Shown here piece by piece: positions 17,367 to 25,689 of a DNA stretch of 55,414 nt. The translations under genes were made by a program, and so were the position numbers. Position 1 is the first letter of the stretch. Every line of letters begins with the position of its first letter. The notes beneath the pieces were generated by a model. The model was not told the DNA's origin. It saw nothing but the letters and a program-made list of their open reading frames with translations, and searched no databases. The stretch comes from Bacillota bacterium (GTDB lineage: Bacteria; Bacillota; Clostridia; Acetivibrionales; DSM-1351), in contig JAEYNY010000158.1 in assembly GCA_023412275.1 (NCBI GenBank), positions 1-55,414 on the forward strand, given 5' to 3'.

Positions 17367-17945
17367 ATGGAAACAAAAAATGCGGACAGGCGTGTAAAAT
17401 ATACAAAGATGGTGATTAAGGATAGCCTTGTTAAATTTTTGAAAGAAAAGCCCATATCAAAAATTACAGTAAAAGAAATCTGTGAAGATGCAGATATTAA
17501 CCGAGCTACTTTTTATGCACATTATACAGATCAGTATGATTTACTCCAACGAATTGAAAATGAAATTATTGACGATATTAATTTGTACTTGAACGAATAC
17601 AATTTCGAAGAAACTAATCTAATTGATATTAAAATAATTGAGAGGATTCTTGAATATATTGCAGAAAACGCAGAACTTTTTGACCTTTTGCTTAATCTAA
17701 ACGGTGACATAAAATTTCAGCAAGAATTTATAAATATCATAGGGCAACAGCATTTCCTTCCTATACTGGGAAGCAACGCAGTAAGTAAAGAAGATGCAGA
17801 GTATTTATTTCACTTTTTAGCCTCGGGTGCTGTGGGTGTCATTCAAATGTGGCTTAAAAGCGGCATGAAAAAATCTGCCAGGAACATAGCAGAATTAATA
17901 CTAAAAACCTCGAATAACGGCAGAACATCCTTTATGCCGTCATAG
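17367..17945 (+). CDS. TetR/AcrR-family transcriptional regulator
   Basis: The 192-residue protein has an N-terminal HTH (about 10-56): MVIKDSLVKFLKEKPISKIT then VKEICEDADINRATFYAHYT and DQYDLLQ, the standard TetR helix-turn-helix. The C-terminal domain (FLASGAVGVIQMWLKSGMKKS) is the type seen in Firmicute regulators of efflux genes. It is transcribed away from the ABC exporter with overlapping promoters, so it most likely represses that operon and itself. The leader is about 110 nt. The ligand is unknown. Confidence 0.88.
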   Translation: METKNADRRVKYTKMVIKDSLVKFLKEKPISKITVKEICEDADINRATFYAHYTDQYDLLQRIENEIIDDINLYLNEYNFEETNLIDIKIIERILEYIAENAELFDLLLNLNGDIKFQQEFINIIGQQHFLPILGSNAVSKEDAEYLFHFLASGAVGVIQMWLKSGMKKSARNIAELILKTSNNGRTSFMPS

Positions 17946-17995
17946 AAAAAAGTGGCTATTGCAAAACAAAATTGTTTTACAATAGCCACTTTTTA
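17946..17995. terminator. Bidirectional terminator between convergent genes
   Basis: A long hairpin, AAAAAGTGGCTATTG ... CAATAGCCACTTTTT with an inner AAAACAA/TTGTTTT extension, sits between the TetR stop (17945) and the Ig-like gene stop (18009). A-tract and T-tract at the two ends allow it to work in both directions. Confidence 0.85.
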
Positions 17996-18008
17996 TGTAT
18001 TTCAAATA

Positions 18009-19223
18009 TTAATATTCATCATCTTCTGTATCTTCATCGTATACAGTGATTTCTTCGGTCTTTTTAATATCTCCACAAGTTACAGTAATTGTGGCTGTTC
18101 CAGCACCTACGGGAGTAATAAGGCAAATGCCGTCTTCGTCAGGTTCCCCAACGGTAACAACTTTAGTGTCTGATGAAGTAACAGTAATGGTTCCAGGTGC
18201 ATTCTCCGGACTTTTATAAATTGATAATTCAACCGGATCATCGCCTACATACAATTCAGTTTCATCAAAGTCACATTCAAGGTCTTCCAATACAACTTCT
18301 TTTACAGTAATCTTACAAGATCCAACCAGCTTACTTTTATCAGCAGTAGATGTATTTTCATATATAGTTATGGTTGTAGTTCCAACTTTTAAACCCTTTA
18401 TATAAACGGTTTTATCCTCATTATACAGGTCGACAATTTCATCGTCTTCAGAAACAAATAGGTAATTAACGTCTGACCTATGATTATTCATAAGATCAAA
18501 AGCCCATATTCTAGAGCCTAAATCCACTGAAGTATCTCCTGACATAGTTGCTTTTTTAACAGTAACCTTAATCGTACCAACTGTTCTGGTAATTTTATTA
18601 TAGGTTTCCTTAACTGTTACTGAGTATGTTCCGGGCGCTTTTGCTGTATAACTGTGTTTAATAAAATACATTCCGTCAAACTGGCTGAGACTTTCTTTCA
18701 TAGAAAAATTCTTGTTATTTGAAACATATGTATATGTTGCATCGTTATTACGGTAAGAAAATTCAATAGGTTCATTTAAAAAACTTGTTCCCATAGGCAC
18801 TACCGGTATAAAATCCTGAGATATGGTTGAATTTTTTACTGTAACGGTACAAGTGCCTACTTTTGTTGTTTTGCCGCTTAATTTCTGATTACAGGTAATA
18901 GTAGCACTTCCTGCTTTTACACCTGTCAAATATACAGTAGTTCCACTAGCTTTTACTTTTACTATATTATTATTACTTGAGGTAAAGCTATAAGTTGCAT
19001 TTTTTACTGAATTTGCTACTTTCAAAGTATACTTATCATCCTTTGAATAGTAATCAAAACTATTAACAATACTTCCTGCTCCGATAGTCATTTTTGCTGG
19101 AATTGACGGCTTGGCAGCAGCGGCGTTTGCTACATTTGTTGCTAAACCTGCAGGCAGAATCATGGTCATAACCAACATCATACAAATAAAAATCCTTGCA
19201 ATTCTGTTTCTCAATTGGTTCAT
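18009..19223 (-). CDS. Secreted protein of tandem bacterial Ig-like (Big_2-type) domains
   Basis: The 404-residue exported protein has a signal peptide (about 1-36, hydrophobic IFICMMLVMTMILPAGLA, cut near NAAAA). About four all-beta repeats follow, each with strands such as NNIVKVKASGTTVYLTGVKA then GSATITC and KVGTCTVTVK, typical of Big_2-like Ig modules. The tail is very acidic (DEDTEDDEY) with no sortase or dockerin signal. It is probably a cell-surface adhesin-like or structural protein. It is monocistronic. Confidence 0.78.
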   Translation of the reverse strand: MNQLRNRIARIFICMMLVMTMILPAGLATNVANAAAAKPSIPAKMTIGAGSIVNSFDYYSKDDKYTLKVANSVKNATYSFTSSNNNIVKVKASGTTVYLTGVKAGSATITCNQKLSGKTTKVGTCTVTVKNSTISQDFIPVVPMGTSFLNEPIEFSYRNNDATYTYVSNNKNFSMKESLSQFDGMYFIKHSYTAKAPGTYSVTVKETYNKITRTVGTIKVTVKKATMSGDTSVDLGSRIWAFDLMNNHRSDVNYLFVSEDDEIVDLYNEDKTVYIKGLKVGTTTITIYENTSTADKSKLVGSCKITVKEVVLEDLECDFDETELYVGDDPVELSIYKSPENAPGTITVTSSDTKVVTVGEPDEDGICLITPVGAGTATITVTCGDIKKTEEITVYDEDTEDDEY

Positions 19224-19359
19224 AGGTTAAACCTCCAAAAGTTTTTAAATGAAATTTAGCTGGAATGTATTTACTCTAAAATTTCATTATGTTACAATTA
19301 TAACATAATTCTGCTATTTTTCTCGTAAATTTTTCCTATTTTCATCATTTTTTTCACTT

Positions 19360-20310
19360 TTAATCACAGTTTATAATTGTGTCATAGAAGTTAGTGTAAT
19401 CTTCTCTTTTACTGTCTAAAAAAGCGATTGCTTCACGGGGATGCTTATTTAGCAATCCTGTAAGCATATATGCCACATCAAAACCCCAATTGTTTTGCTT
19501 TTTTATTGCAGGTATATACTTTTCAATACATTCGATAATCGGTCTTAAATTATATTTGGGGTTCTTTAAAAAGCCCAAAATCAATTCTATAGGACAGTTT
19601 CCGGCTCCTCTGCCCAGTCCCGCTATTGTTGCATCTATAAATTCAGCTCCATGGGTAATAGCTTCAATAGTATTAGAATAGGCTAGTTGTTGGTTGTTAT
19701 GACAATGTATACCTACTTTTTTTCCCTCTGATTTTGCATACTGCATATATTTATTTACCAGTTTATGTATATCACTCGAGTATAGCGAACCAAAGCTGTC
19801 AACTATATAGATAACTTCAACTTCTGATTTGGATAACTGTTCCAGAGCATTATTCAATATACTCTCGGATAGCAGTGATACTGCCATAATATTGATAGTA
19901 GTTTCATACCCTTTGTTATGAGCATCCTTTATCATATCAATAGCCGTTGGTATTTGATGAGCATATGTTGCTACACGTATCATGTCAATTACACTATCTG
20001 TTTTCTTTAATATATCTTTGTGATAATCTGTCCGCTCAGCATCAGCCATCACAGAAATTTTTAATCCGGTATCGTTATCTCCTACGATTCGGCGTATATC
20101 TTTTTCATCACAAAACTTCCACGGGCCAAGCTGACTACCGGTAAATATTTTTCTGTCTGCCTTGTAGCCTACTTCCATATAATCTATATGTGCATCAACA
20201 CATGTGTCATATACAGCTCTGACAAAACCGTCCTCAAAATTAAAATTGTTAATCAGTCCGCCATCCCTTATGGTACAATCCAATATTTTTATATTATTAT
20301 TGTGTGACAT
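19360..20310 (-). CDS. DRE-TIM metallolyase / aldolase-type protein
   Basis: A TIM barrel of the HMG-CoA lyase / isopropylmalate synthase / 4-hydroxy-2-oxovalerate aldolase superfamily. Key motifs are ILDCTIRDGG near the start (the DRE-type motif), GIHCHNNQQLAYSN (metal-binding HxH) and DATIAGLGRGAGNCP. ATG 20310 (MSHNNNIKIL) is chosen because the family starts just before the TIRDGG strand; the upstream ATG at 20349 would encode the GAGGGG SD. The SD spacing to 20310 is long (12 nt), so a near-cognate start (ATT/ATC) slightly upstream cannot be excluded. No partner genes indicate a pathway; substrate is unassigned. Confidence 0.83.
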   Translation of the reverse strand: MSHNNNIKILDCTIRDGGLINNFNFEDGFVRAVYDTCVDAHIDYMEVGYKADRKIFTGSQLGPWKFCDEKDIRRIVGDNDTGLKISVMADAERTDYHKDILKKTDSVIDMIRVATYAHQIPTAIDMIKDAHNKGYETTINIMAVSLLSESILNNALEQLSKSEVEVIYIVDSFGSLYSSDIHKLVNKYMQYAKSEGKKVGIHCHNNQQLAYSNTIEAITHGAEFIDATIAGLGRGAGNCPIELILGFLKNPKYNLRPIIECIEKYIPAIKKQNNWGFDVAYMLTGLLNKHPREAIAFLDSKREDYTNFYDTIINCD

Positions 20311-20659
20311 GATAATCTTTCGCCCCTCTCTACTATCTTTAGTAAACAAATTTTCGAATAGAGTGTATTGAATTTATCTATAACTCAAAATTATACATTA
20401 AAATTCCATAAAAATCCATATTTGTATAATTATTTATTTATCTGTATTTGTGGCGTAGCATAATTTTCGTATTTCTTGTTTTTTTCCGTCCACGGTCTTA
20501 TGAAGTTTGTTATTAGAGAAGGTCCATAGACATAAAATTTAGAATTATTATGTAATATTTAGTAATATTTAATTATATAAACACTTTTTGTATGTTGTAA
20601 AGATATATTGAAATAAATTTAGAAATTAAATTAATTTTTGAGTGATGAATCCACTTAAA
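20311..20659. other. Gene-free AT-rich interval
   Basis: About 350 bp of very AT-rich sequence upstream of the aldolase gene and downstream of the 142-residue ORF. I see no ORF with an SD, no strong hairpin with a T-tract and no repeat. It presumably holds the aldolase promoter, which I cannot place. Confidence 0.5.
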
Positions 20660-21088
20660 TTATTTGAATGAAAAATCAACTTTGCCTAGTGTTTGTTCAT
20701 TTTTCTTTATTTCCAGTGTATATTTCTCCCCATGTACTAACTCCTGGAATTCAAAATACACCCTGTAAGATTTAAACATAAAAAAGCCGGGTCCAGCAAA
20801 TATATTGAAGTCCTTTTGCATTGTTTTATCAGACTCTGAAGTTAAAACAGCTTTTACTTTGAACATATCATCAGCTTCTTTTTTTATCATTGCAAAATGA
20901 AGCTGATGCATATTTTCAAAATAAACCGGTTCGCTTATCCAGATACCTTTTTCTGATTTACTTAGTGTTGTGCCTTTAAGCTTTGACTCTACAGAGAATG
21001 CATCTGTTTTTGTATAAAAGGCATGAGATGAGTTGTAGAAATTAAATCTAATATTAAAAAAATTATGGCCAAACAAAATATTACTCAA
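20660..21088 (-). CDS. Hypothetical protein, beta-rich, coupled to the DUF3221 lipoprotein gene
   Basis: I do not recognise this 142-residue protein. It has no signal peptide or TM helix and looks beta-rich (GIWISEPVYFENMHQLHFAM; FMFKSYRVYFEFQELVHGEK; YTLEIKKNEQTLGKVDF). The likely start is TTG 21088, which overlaps the stop of the upstream lipoprotein gene by 8 nt behind a weak AGG, suggesting translational coupling. The pairing suggests it works with that lipoprotein, but nothing in the sequence gives a role. Confidence 0.55.
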   Translation of the reverse strand: MSNILFGHNFFNIRFNFYNSSHAFYTKTDAFSVESKLKGTTLSKSEKGIWISEPVYFENMHQLHFAMIKKEADDMFKVKAVLTSESDKTMQKDFNIFAGPGFFMFKSYRVYFEFQELVHGEKYTLEIKKNEQTLGKVDFSFK

Positions 21089-21422
21089 TGACCTTTATAG
21101 TTTTAGCCTTCCCCTGCACTGGATATGATTCCATTACAGGGCCATCAAAAAGCACTTCAACCTTCATGCCTACCTTCAATTCGTTTGCAGATATTTTTGT
21201 ACTTTTATCAATGCTAACTGTTGCTTTATCATGTATGGTATCGCTTTCAACCTTCCCTTCCACCAAAATACCGGTTACTTTTTTGTTATCATCCGTCAAA
21301 ACCTTAGTAATTAGTCCCCGAATACCTATCTTTTCTTCATTTGTATTATTGGATGTTTTCATGCAGCCCATCATATTTAGTATCAGTACGATTGAAAGCA
21401 CAATGATTAGTATTTTCTTCAT
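21081..21422 (-). CDS. DUF3221-like lipoprotein
   Basis: The 113-residue protein has a lipoprotein signal: charged start, hydrophobic core ILIIVLSIVLILNMMG and lipobox Cys20, so it would be anchored on the outer membrane face. The mature part fits the DUF3221/YobA-like pattern: GIRGLITKVLTDDNKK, TGILVEGKVESDTIHDKATV, LKVGMKVEVLFDGPVMESYP, VQGKAKTIKVIE. Members are small OB-fold-like lipoproteins of unknown function. It is co-transcribed with the 142-residue ORF. Confidence 0.78.
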   Translation of the reverse strand: MKKILIIVLSIVLILNMMGCMKTSNNTNEEKIGIRGLITKVLTDDNKKVTGILVEGKVESDTIHDKATVSIDKSTKISANELKVGMKVEVLFDGPVMESYPVQGKAKTIKVIE

Positions 21423-21510
21423 ATTGAGGATGCCTCCTTTGTTTATACTCTATTTGACGCAAGAGGCACTTACAGGTTCCAAGGTTGGTAATATCATTCT
21501 TTGAAGACAA

Positions 21511-22383
21511 TTACTTTTTTAAAACAGGTATCCATATTTCACTTTTAAAAGTAGGTGAAGTTACATCTTTATGTTCATTCCACAGAATTTCCGGTCCTTC
21601 TGCCTGTTCATAGTTTGAGGCTGGAAACCATTCCGAATAAATTCGTCCCCAGACATTTTGCAAGGCATCCGGAAATACTCCAACTGCTTCAAATACAGCC
21701 CATGTGGAGGCTTTAACCTCAAGCTTTACCAAGTCTTCCGGACATTCCTTCGTTGTAGCTACGCCGATATAATGGTCAAGCTCACCCTTTTCTTCCATTC
21801 TACCTTCTGAAAAGTTTACAGATGCACTAATAAGTCCTGAAGGCACAACATTGGAAAGCTCTTTCATTTTAGAAATAATTTCCTCGTTTAGGCTCCTCCA
21901 CATAGAGTCGATCTCAGGATTCACTCCACTAAAAACGATTGGTACCCTTTTTTTAATACCTATAATGTAAAATGCCTCTTTTTCTTCAATTCGATAGTTC
22001 ATTTCATTTCCCCCTTTAATTGATAATTGGAAGGTCATTCTTGGATAGGCTTTTAAGGATTGACCATTATGTCTTGCTTCTGATGGTGTTATTCCATGCA
22101 AACCTTGAAACGCTCTCGTAAAAGAATCAGGTGAACTGTATCCATATTTAACTGCCAAATCAATTATCCTGATGTTGCTGTTGTTAAGTTCAAAGGCAGC
22201 AACTGTCAGGCGTCTGCGGCGAATATATTCTGATAGCGTAATACCTGATAAGAAAGAAAACATTCTTTGAAAATGATATTCCGAGCAACAGGCCAACCTC
22301 GCCACTTCTTTAAGAGCAATATCATTATCAAGATTTTTTTCTATATAGTTTAATGCGTCATTCATTCTCTTTAACGAATCCAT
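21511..22383 (-). CDS. AraC-family regulator with GyrI-like effector-binding domain
   Basis: The 290-residue protein has two AraC HTH motifs at the N-terminus (about 8-105: DIALKEVARLACCSEYHFQR and IIDLAVKYGYSSPDSFTRAF followed by GITPSEAR). A GyrI/BmrR-C type small-molecule domain follows (about 125-290), with YRIEEKEAFYIIGIKKRVPI, VKASTWAVFEAVGVFP and WFPASNYEQAEGPEI. Such proteins sense amphipathic drugs or metabolites and activate nearby genes. It precedes the DUF3221 genes on the same strand and follows the methyltransferase/acetyltransferase pair. A relic of a similar GyrI-type domain lies at 25086-25165. Confidence 0.88.
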   Translation of the reverse strand: MDSLKRMNDALNYIEKNLDNDIALKEVARLACCSEYHFQRMFSFLSGITLSEYIRRRRLTVAAFELNNSNIRIIDLAVKYGYSSPDSFTRAFQGLHGITPSEARHNGQSLKAYPRMTFQLSIKGGNEMNYRIEEKEAFYIIGIKKRVPIVFSGVNPEIDSMWRSLNEEIISKMKELSNVVPSGLISASVNFSEGRMEEKGELDHYIGVATTKECPEDLVKLEVKASTWAVFEAVGVFPDALQNVWGRIYSEWFPASNYEQAEGPEILWNEHKDVTSPTFKSEIWIPVLKK

Positions 22384-22428
22384 TTGTGACCTCCTTTCAT
22401 CAAATAGGATAGCAAAATCCGAATAAAC

Positions 22429-23190
22429 CTATCCGACATTCCCCGTACAATTTATGTAGGGTTTTCTTGAAGAAACAAGCAACATCATTGGTCTTCGGAG
22501 TTCATCCATCATTTCTGGGATAGCATTTAGTAAATCTTCTGCAGGTTGTGGTTCAACAAGTCCTGTTATTTGAAATCCTGCTTTTATTAGGTTGTTTAAG
22601 TATGTCGTCAACGTTTTATGGTACTTAACAACTTCCTCACCCAGAAATACTGCCTTTCGAACACCTTCACTAAAATATTGGTCAACAGGCCAATGTAGGC
22701 GATTTCCATTGTTATCATAATACCAATCCTGCGGTCCCTGTGCAGTAAAAACTGGATGTTCCACTGAGAATACAAAGTCCCCGCCATTTGTAAGGCATTT
22801 ACTTATTTTACATAAAATATTCTCAAATGACTTAATATAATGAAAAGCCAAAGAACTCATTACTATATCAAAAGAATCATTCGGAAAATCAAAATCCTCA
22901 ATGGGCATGCAGATATACTTAATATTTTCATACTCTGTTTTTGCTCTTGCTTCATTTAACATCTTTTGTGATATATCAATTCCTACAACTGACTTTGCAC
23001 CATTCTCTACGGCATATCGACAATGCCACCCAAAACCACACCCTAAATCTAAAACTCTCTTACCCTGAAAATCAGGCAGTAGCTTTTTTAGTTGGTGCCA
23101 CTCTCCTGCACCTTCAAGTCCATTTTTTGAACGATCCATATTACTGTATTTTTCAAAAAAAGTGTTATCATCATATTTATTTTGTTTCAT
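22429..23190 (-). CDS. Class I SAM-dependent methyltransferase
   Basis: The protein has about 253 residues from ATG 23190, which follows GGGGG by 7 nt; an upstream start at 23232 would lie deep in the acetyltransferase gene. Motif I is VLDLGCGFGWHCRYA, motif II VVGIDIS, then SSLAFHYI and a Rossmann-like C-terminus. The substrate is probably a small molecule, as there is no RNA- or protein-specific domain. The start overlaps the end of the acetyltransferase gene by 14 nt, so the pair is translated together. Confidence 0.87.
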   Translation of the reverse strand: MKQNKYDDNTFFEKYSNMDRSKNGLEGAGEWHQLKKLLPDFQGKRVLDLGCGFGWHCRYAVENGAKSVVGIDISQKMLNEARAKTEYENIKYICMPIEDFDFPNDSFDIVMSSLAFHYIKSFENILCKISKCLTNGGDFVFSVEHPVFTAQGPQDWYYDNNGNRLHWPVDQYFSEGVRKAVFLGEEVVKYHKTLTTYLNNLIKAGFQITGLVEPQPAEDLLNAIPEMMDELRRPMMLLVSSRKPYINCTGNVG

Positions 23191-23851
23191 TTTGGTCCCC
23201 CATAACAATCGACTTAAGTTTATTAATATCATCGCTGCAAAGATTAGGAATATTTTCTGTTATCTTCTCAATACTCCAATTCCACCACTTAATTTGTTGC
23301 AAATACTCTATGACTTCATCATCAAACCTCTTTTTAATAACCTTAGCCGGATTACCTCCCATAATACTATAAGGCGGTACATCCTTTGTAACTACTGATT
23401 TCGCCGCTATTATAGCACCATCTCCGATTTTTATTCCGGGCATAATAGTAGCTTCGTACCCAATCCATACATCATTTCCAATTACTGTATCACCCTTATA
23501 GGGCAAATCCTTTAATTCAGGAATCCCTGTTTCCCAACCATTTTGGAAGATACCGAAAGGGTAGGTTGTAAATGCCTTCATTTTATGATTTGCACCATTC
23601 ATTATAAATTTTACATCCGATGCGATAGCACAAAACTTTCCAATGATGAGTTTGTCTCCCAAGAAGTCATAGTGATACAATACGTTTTTCTCAAACTTTT
23701 CTGGATTGTTGTCGTTATCATCGTAGTAGGTGTATTCTCCTACTATAATATTGGGATTCTGTATTATATTCTTCAGAAAAGCAATTCTAGTGAATCCCTC
23801 CTTAGGATAAAGAGTATCCGGATTCGGTCCGCATTTCTTTTCTTCTGGCAT
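23177..23851 (-). CDS. Vat/CatB-type O-acetyltransferase (xenobiotic acetyltransferase, left-handed beta helix)
   Basis: About 224 residues of the hexapeptide-repeat family that acetylates streptogramin A or chloramphenicol in resistant bacteria. Visible motifs are FLGDKLIIGKFCAIASDVKF, MNGANHKM (active-site His region), FTTYPFGIF, and hexapeptide turns VIGNDVWIGYEATIMPGIKI then GDGAIIAAKSVV, PYSIMGGNPAKVI. ATG 23851 is preferred because AAGGTGAT sits 7 nt upstream; a GTG at 23863 overlaps the SD. Whether it confers resistance or serves metabolism cannot be read from sequence alone. Confidence 0.85.
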   Translation of the reverse strand: MPEEKKCGPNPDTLYPKEGFTRIAFLKNIIQNPNIIVGEYTYYDDNDNNPEKFEKNVLYHYDFLGDKLIIGKFCAIASDVKFIMNGANHKMKAFTTYPFGIFQNGWETGIPELKDLPYKGDTVIGNDVWIGYEATIMPGIKIGDGAIIAAKSVVTKDVPPYSIMGGNPAKVIKKRFDDEVIEYLQQIKWWNWSIEKITENIPNLCSDDINKLKSIVMGDQNETK

Positions 23852-23995
23852 TAGAGTTATCACCTTCCTTTAAAAAATCTCCGTATTTTAATTATGAGAT
23901 ATAATAATATTATTTATGATAATATAGAAAGTAATCTTTCACAACCGGACCCATGACATACTTTAAAAATGGTAAATATATATAAGGAGGCCCGT

Positions 23996-24997
23996 ATGGA
24001 TATTGATACCTTAAAAGATAAGCTTAATTCCAAAGAATATGATTTTTTAAGAAAAGATCCTCATCTGGGAGATAATATATTAATTCTCACAACCGGAGGG
24101 TCTATTGCCTATGGAACCAATGTAGCTACAAGCGATATTGACATCAGGGGCGTTACTCTGGAAAACAAGCAGGATATTATGGGTTTATCCGACTTTGAGC
24201 AATTTGAGGACAAAACAACAGATACAGTTATATACGGTCTCAAAAAATTTATCTCTCTTTGTGTAAATTGCAACCCCAATGTACTGGAAATTCTTGGAAC
24301 AAAACAAGAACATCTCCTTGTAATTTCAAAAGAAGGGGAGTTGCTTAGAGACAATGTTGAATTATTTTTATCCAAAAGAGCTATTCAGAGTTTTGGCAGC
24401 TATGCCACAGCTCAGCTAAGGAGACTGCAAAATGCTTTAGCAAGGGATAATTATCCCCACGCAGAAAAGGAACAGCATATATTGAATAGCATTTTGGGAC
24501 AAATGGAACATATGCAAAGAACTTATACAAACTTTAATGATAGCGAGATAAGTCTATATATCGATAAATCTGACAAAGAAGATATGGATACGGAGATATT
24601 TATAGATGTACATTTAAAACATTATCCCCTCCGGGACTTTAAAAATATTTATTCCGATATGAATAATATAGTTAAGGACTATTCCAAGCTGAATCACAGA
24701 AACAGCAAAAAGGATGAACTTCATTTGAACAAACATGCTATGCACCTGATTCGCCTTCTGGTAACAGGTACAGAAATCCTTCAAGGAAAAGGTGTTAATA
24801 CGTATAGAGAAAAAGAAAGAGCATTTTTCCTTGATATACGCAGCGGAAAATATAGTTATAATGAGATTTTTGAAATGGTTGACGATTATGAGCATGAATT
24901 TAAATTGGCAGCTGCAAATACTGCTCTGCCGGACAAACCTGATTATCAACGGATTGAAGATTTGATGATAGATATTTATAGTAATTCACTACCCTGA
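23996..24997 (+). CDS. RlaP-like (COG3541) DNA polymerase beta-superfamily nucleotidyltransferase
   Basis: The 333-residue protein starts at ATG behind AAGGAGG with 5-nt spacing; an in-frame ATG at 23969 has no SD. The nucleotidyltransferase core is LTTGGSIAYGTNVATSDIDI (GS at 35-36, catalytic Asp47 and Asp49), and the rest is helical (FGSYATAQLRRLQNA; MHLIRLLVTGTEIL). This pattern fits the group named RNA-ligase-associated polymerase (RlaP) by comparative genomics and tied to RNA repair. An rtcB-prfH RNA-repair operon lies 6 kb away, but the genes are not adjacent. Assignment to RlaP rather than another COG3541-type enzyme is by memory of motifs. Confidence 0.7.
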   Translation: MDIDTLKDKLNSKEYDFLRKDPHLGDNILILTTGGSIAYGTNVATSDIDIRGVTLENKQDIMGLSDFEQFEDKTTDTVIYGLKKFISLCVNCNPNVLEILGTKQEHLLVISKEGELLRDNVELFLSKRAIQSFGSYATAQLRRLQNALARDNYPHAEKEQHILNSILGQMEHMQRTYTNFNDSEISLYIDKSDKEDMDTEIFIDVHLKHYPLRDFKNIYSDMNNIVKDYSKLNHRNSKKDELHLNKHAMHLIRLLVTGTEILQGKGVNTYREKERAFFLDIRSGKYSYNEIFEMVDDYEHEFKLAAANTALPDKPDYQRIEDLMIDIYSNSLP

Positions 24998-25058
24998 TGC
25001 CTATATGTTCTTTCTGATATCTTTTAGATGCCCAGTAAAAGAGCATATAGGTAATCAG
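24994..25058 (+). terminator. Long hairpin at the end of the RlaP-like gene
   Basis: CTGAT-g-CCTATATG (24994-25007) pairs with CATATAGG-ta-ATCAG (25044-25058), with an inner TCTTT/AAAGA pairing. It overlaps the stop codon. No T-tract follows, so it could be an RNA 3'-end stabiliser rather than a true terminator. Confidence 0.45.
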
Positions 25059-25085
25059 AGGCAATTAACTTAACAAATATACTTC

Positions 25086-25165
25086 TTATTTTGCAATAAC
25101 AGGAACCCATAGCTCATCTTTGGAGTTATGATCGGGTGCATAAAAACATTCAATTTTATACAGGA
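25086..25165 (-). pseudogene. Relic of a GyrI-like effector-binding domain (C-terminal fragment)
   Basis: Read on the minus strand, this stretch encodes LYKIECFYAPDHNSKDELWV and then PVIAK and a stop. This is a typical GyrI-type C-terminus, comparable to the end of the AraC/GyrI protein at 21511. No upstream coding continues beyond about 25165, so it is a truncated remnant. Confidence 0.5.
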
Positions 25166-25176
25166 TAAAAAAACAC

Positions 25177-25209
25177 TACCCGACATTTCTTGTACATAGA
25201 TGTCGGGTA
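25177..25209. terminator. 10-bp perfect inverted repeat hairpin
   Basis: TACCCGACAT (25177-25186) and ATGTCGGGTA (25200-25209) enclose a 13-nt loop. On the minus strand it is followed by a T-rich run (GTGTTTTTTTATCC), so it could terminate minus-strand transcription running past the RiPP operon. On the plus strand only A-rich sequence follows. Confidence 0.5.
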
Positions 25210-25336
25210 AAGATAATAACCATTTTAACATAAAAAAACCCCTTTTAACTGAAGATTAACTCTACTATAAATATTTGTACTTTTGCAAGTGTATTTTATG
25301 GGGAGGGGTGAGTTATATAATTTTTTTCTTAAAAAA

Positions 25337-25366
25337 TAAAGTTAAAACCCTTAGATTTTAACTTTA
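25337..25366 (-). terminator. Terminator of the RiPP maturation operon
   Basis: On the minus strand TAAAGTTAAAA and TTTTAACTTTA form an 11-bp stem with an 8-nt loop, followed immediately by TTTTTT. It lies just after the ACP-like gene stop at 25395. Confidence 0.75.
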
Positions 25367-25394
25367 TAAAATACCTGTATTGTTTTTGCATTGA

Positions 25395-25676
25395 TTACAT
25401 CGGACAGGTAACTGCTTTCAGAGAATCTACATTAATCGAAAGCAAAATATCTGCTGTTTTATCCATTGTACAAAAACTACCATCTGCAATATAATTCTCC
25501 GGAATCTGAACCCCAAATTCCCTTTCAATCTCCAGAAAATAATAAACTAGTTCTCTGGGGGAGATGCCTAATATATTGGAAAAATAATGTTCATTCAACA
25601 TTGATTTGTCTATATTTTTATTAAACATTTTATTAAATAAATTTATTAGCCTTTCGATAACTTCCTCTCTGCCCAT
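25395..25676 (-). CDS. Acyl-carrier-related protein of Cys-rich peptide maturation system
   Basis: The 93-residue protein is taken from ATG 25676, which has AAGGAG 6-7 nt upstream; a start at 25697 would overlap the previous gene. The fold pattern resembles an acyl carrier protein (GISPRELVYYFLEIEREFGV then QIPENYI). However, the phosphopantetheine-bearing DSL motif is absent: by alignment the serine position holds Pro, with Ser one residue earlier. This matches the family I recall as peptide maturation system acyl carrier-related protein (TIGR04069-like), found beside Cys-rich peptide radical SAM enzymes in clostridia. It is last in the RiPP operon, 13 nt after the TIGR04066-type gene. Confidence 0.78.
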   Translation of the reverse strand: MGREEVIERLINLFNKMFNKNIDKSMLNEHYFSNILGISPRELVYYFLEIEREFGVQIPENYIADGSFCTMDKTADILLSINVDSLKAVTCPM

Positions 25677-25689
25677 TATATTCTCCTTT

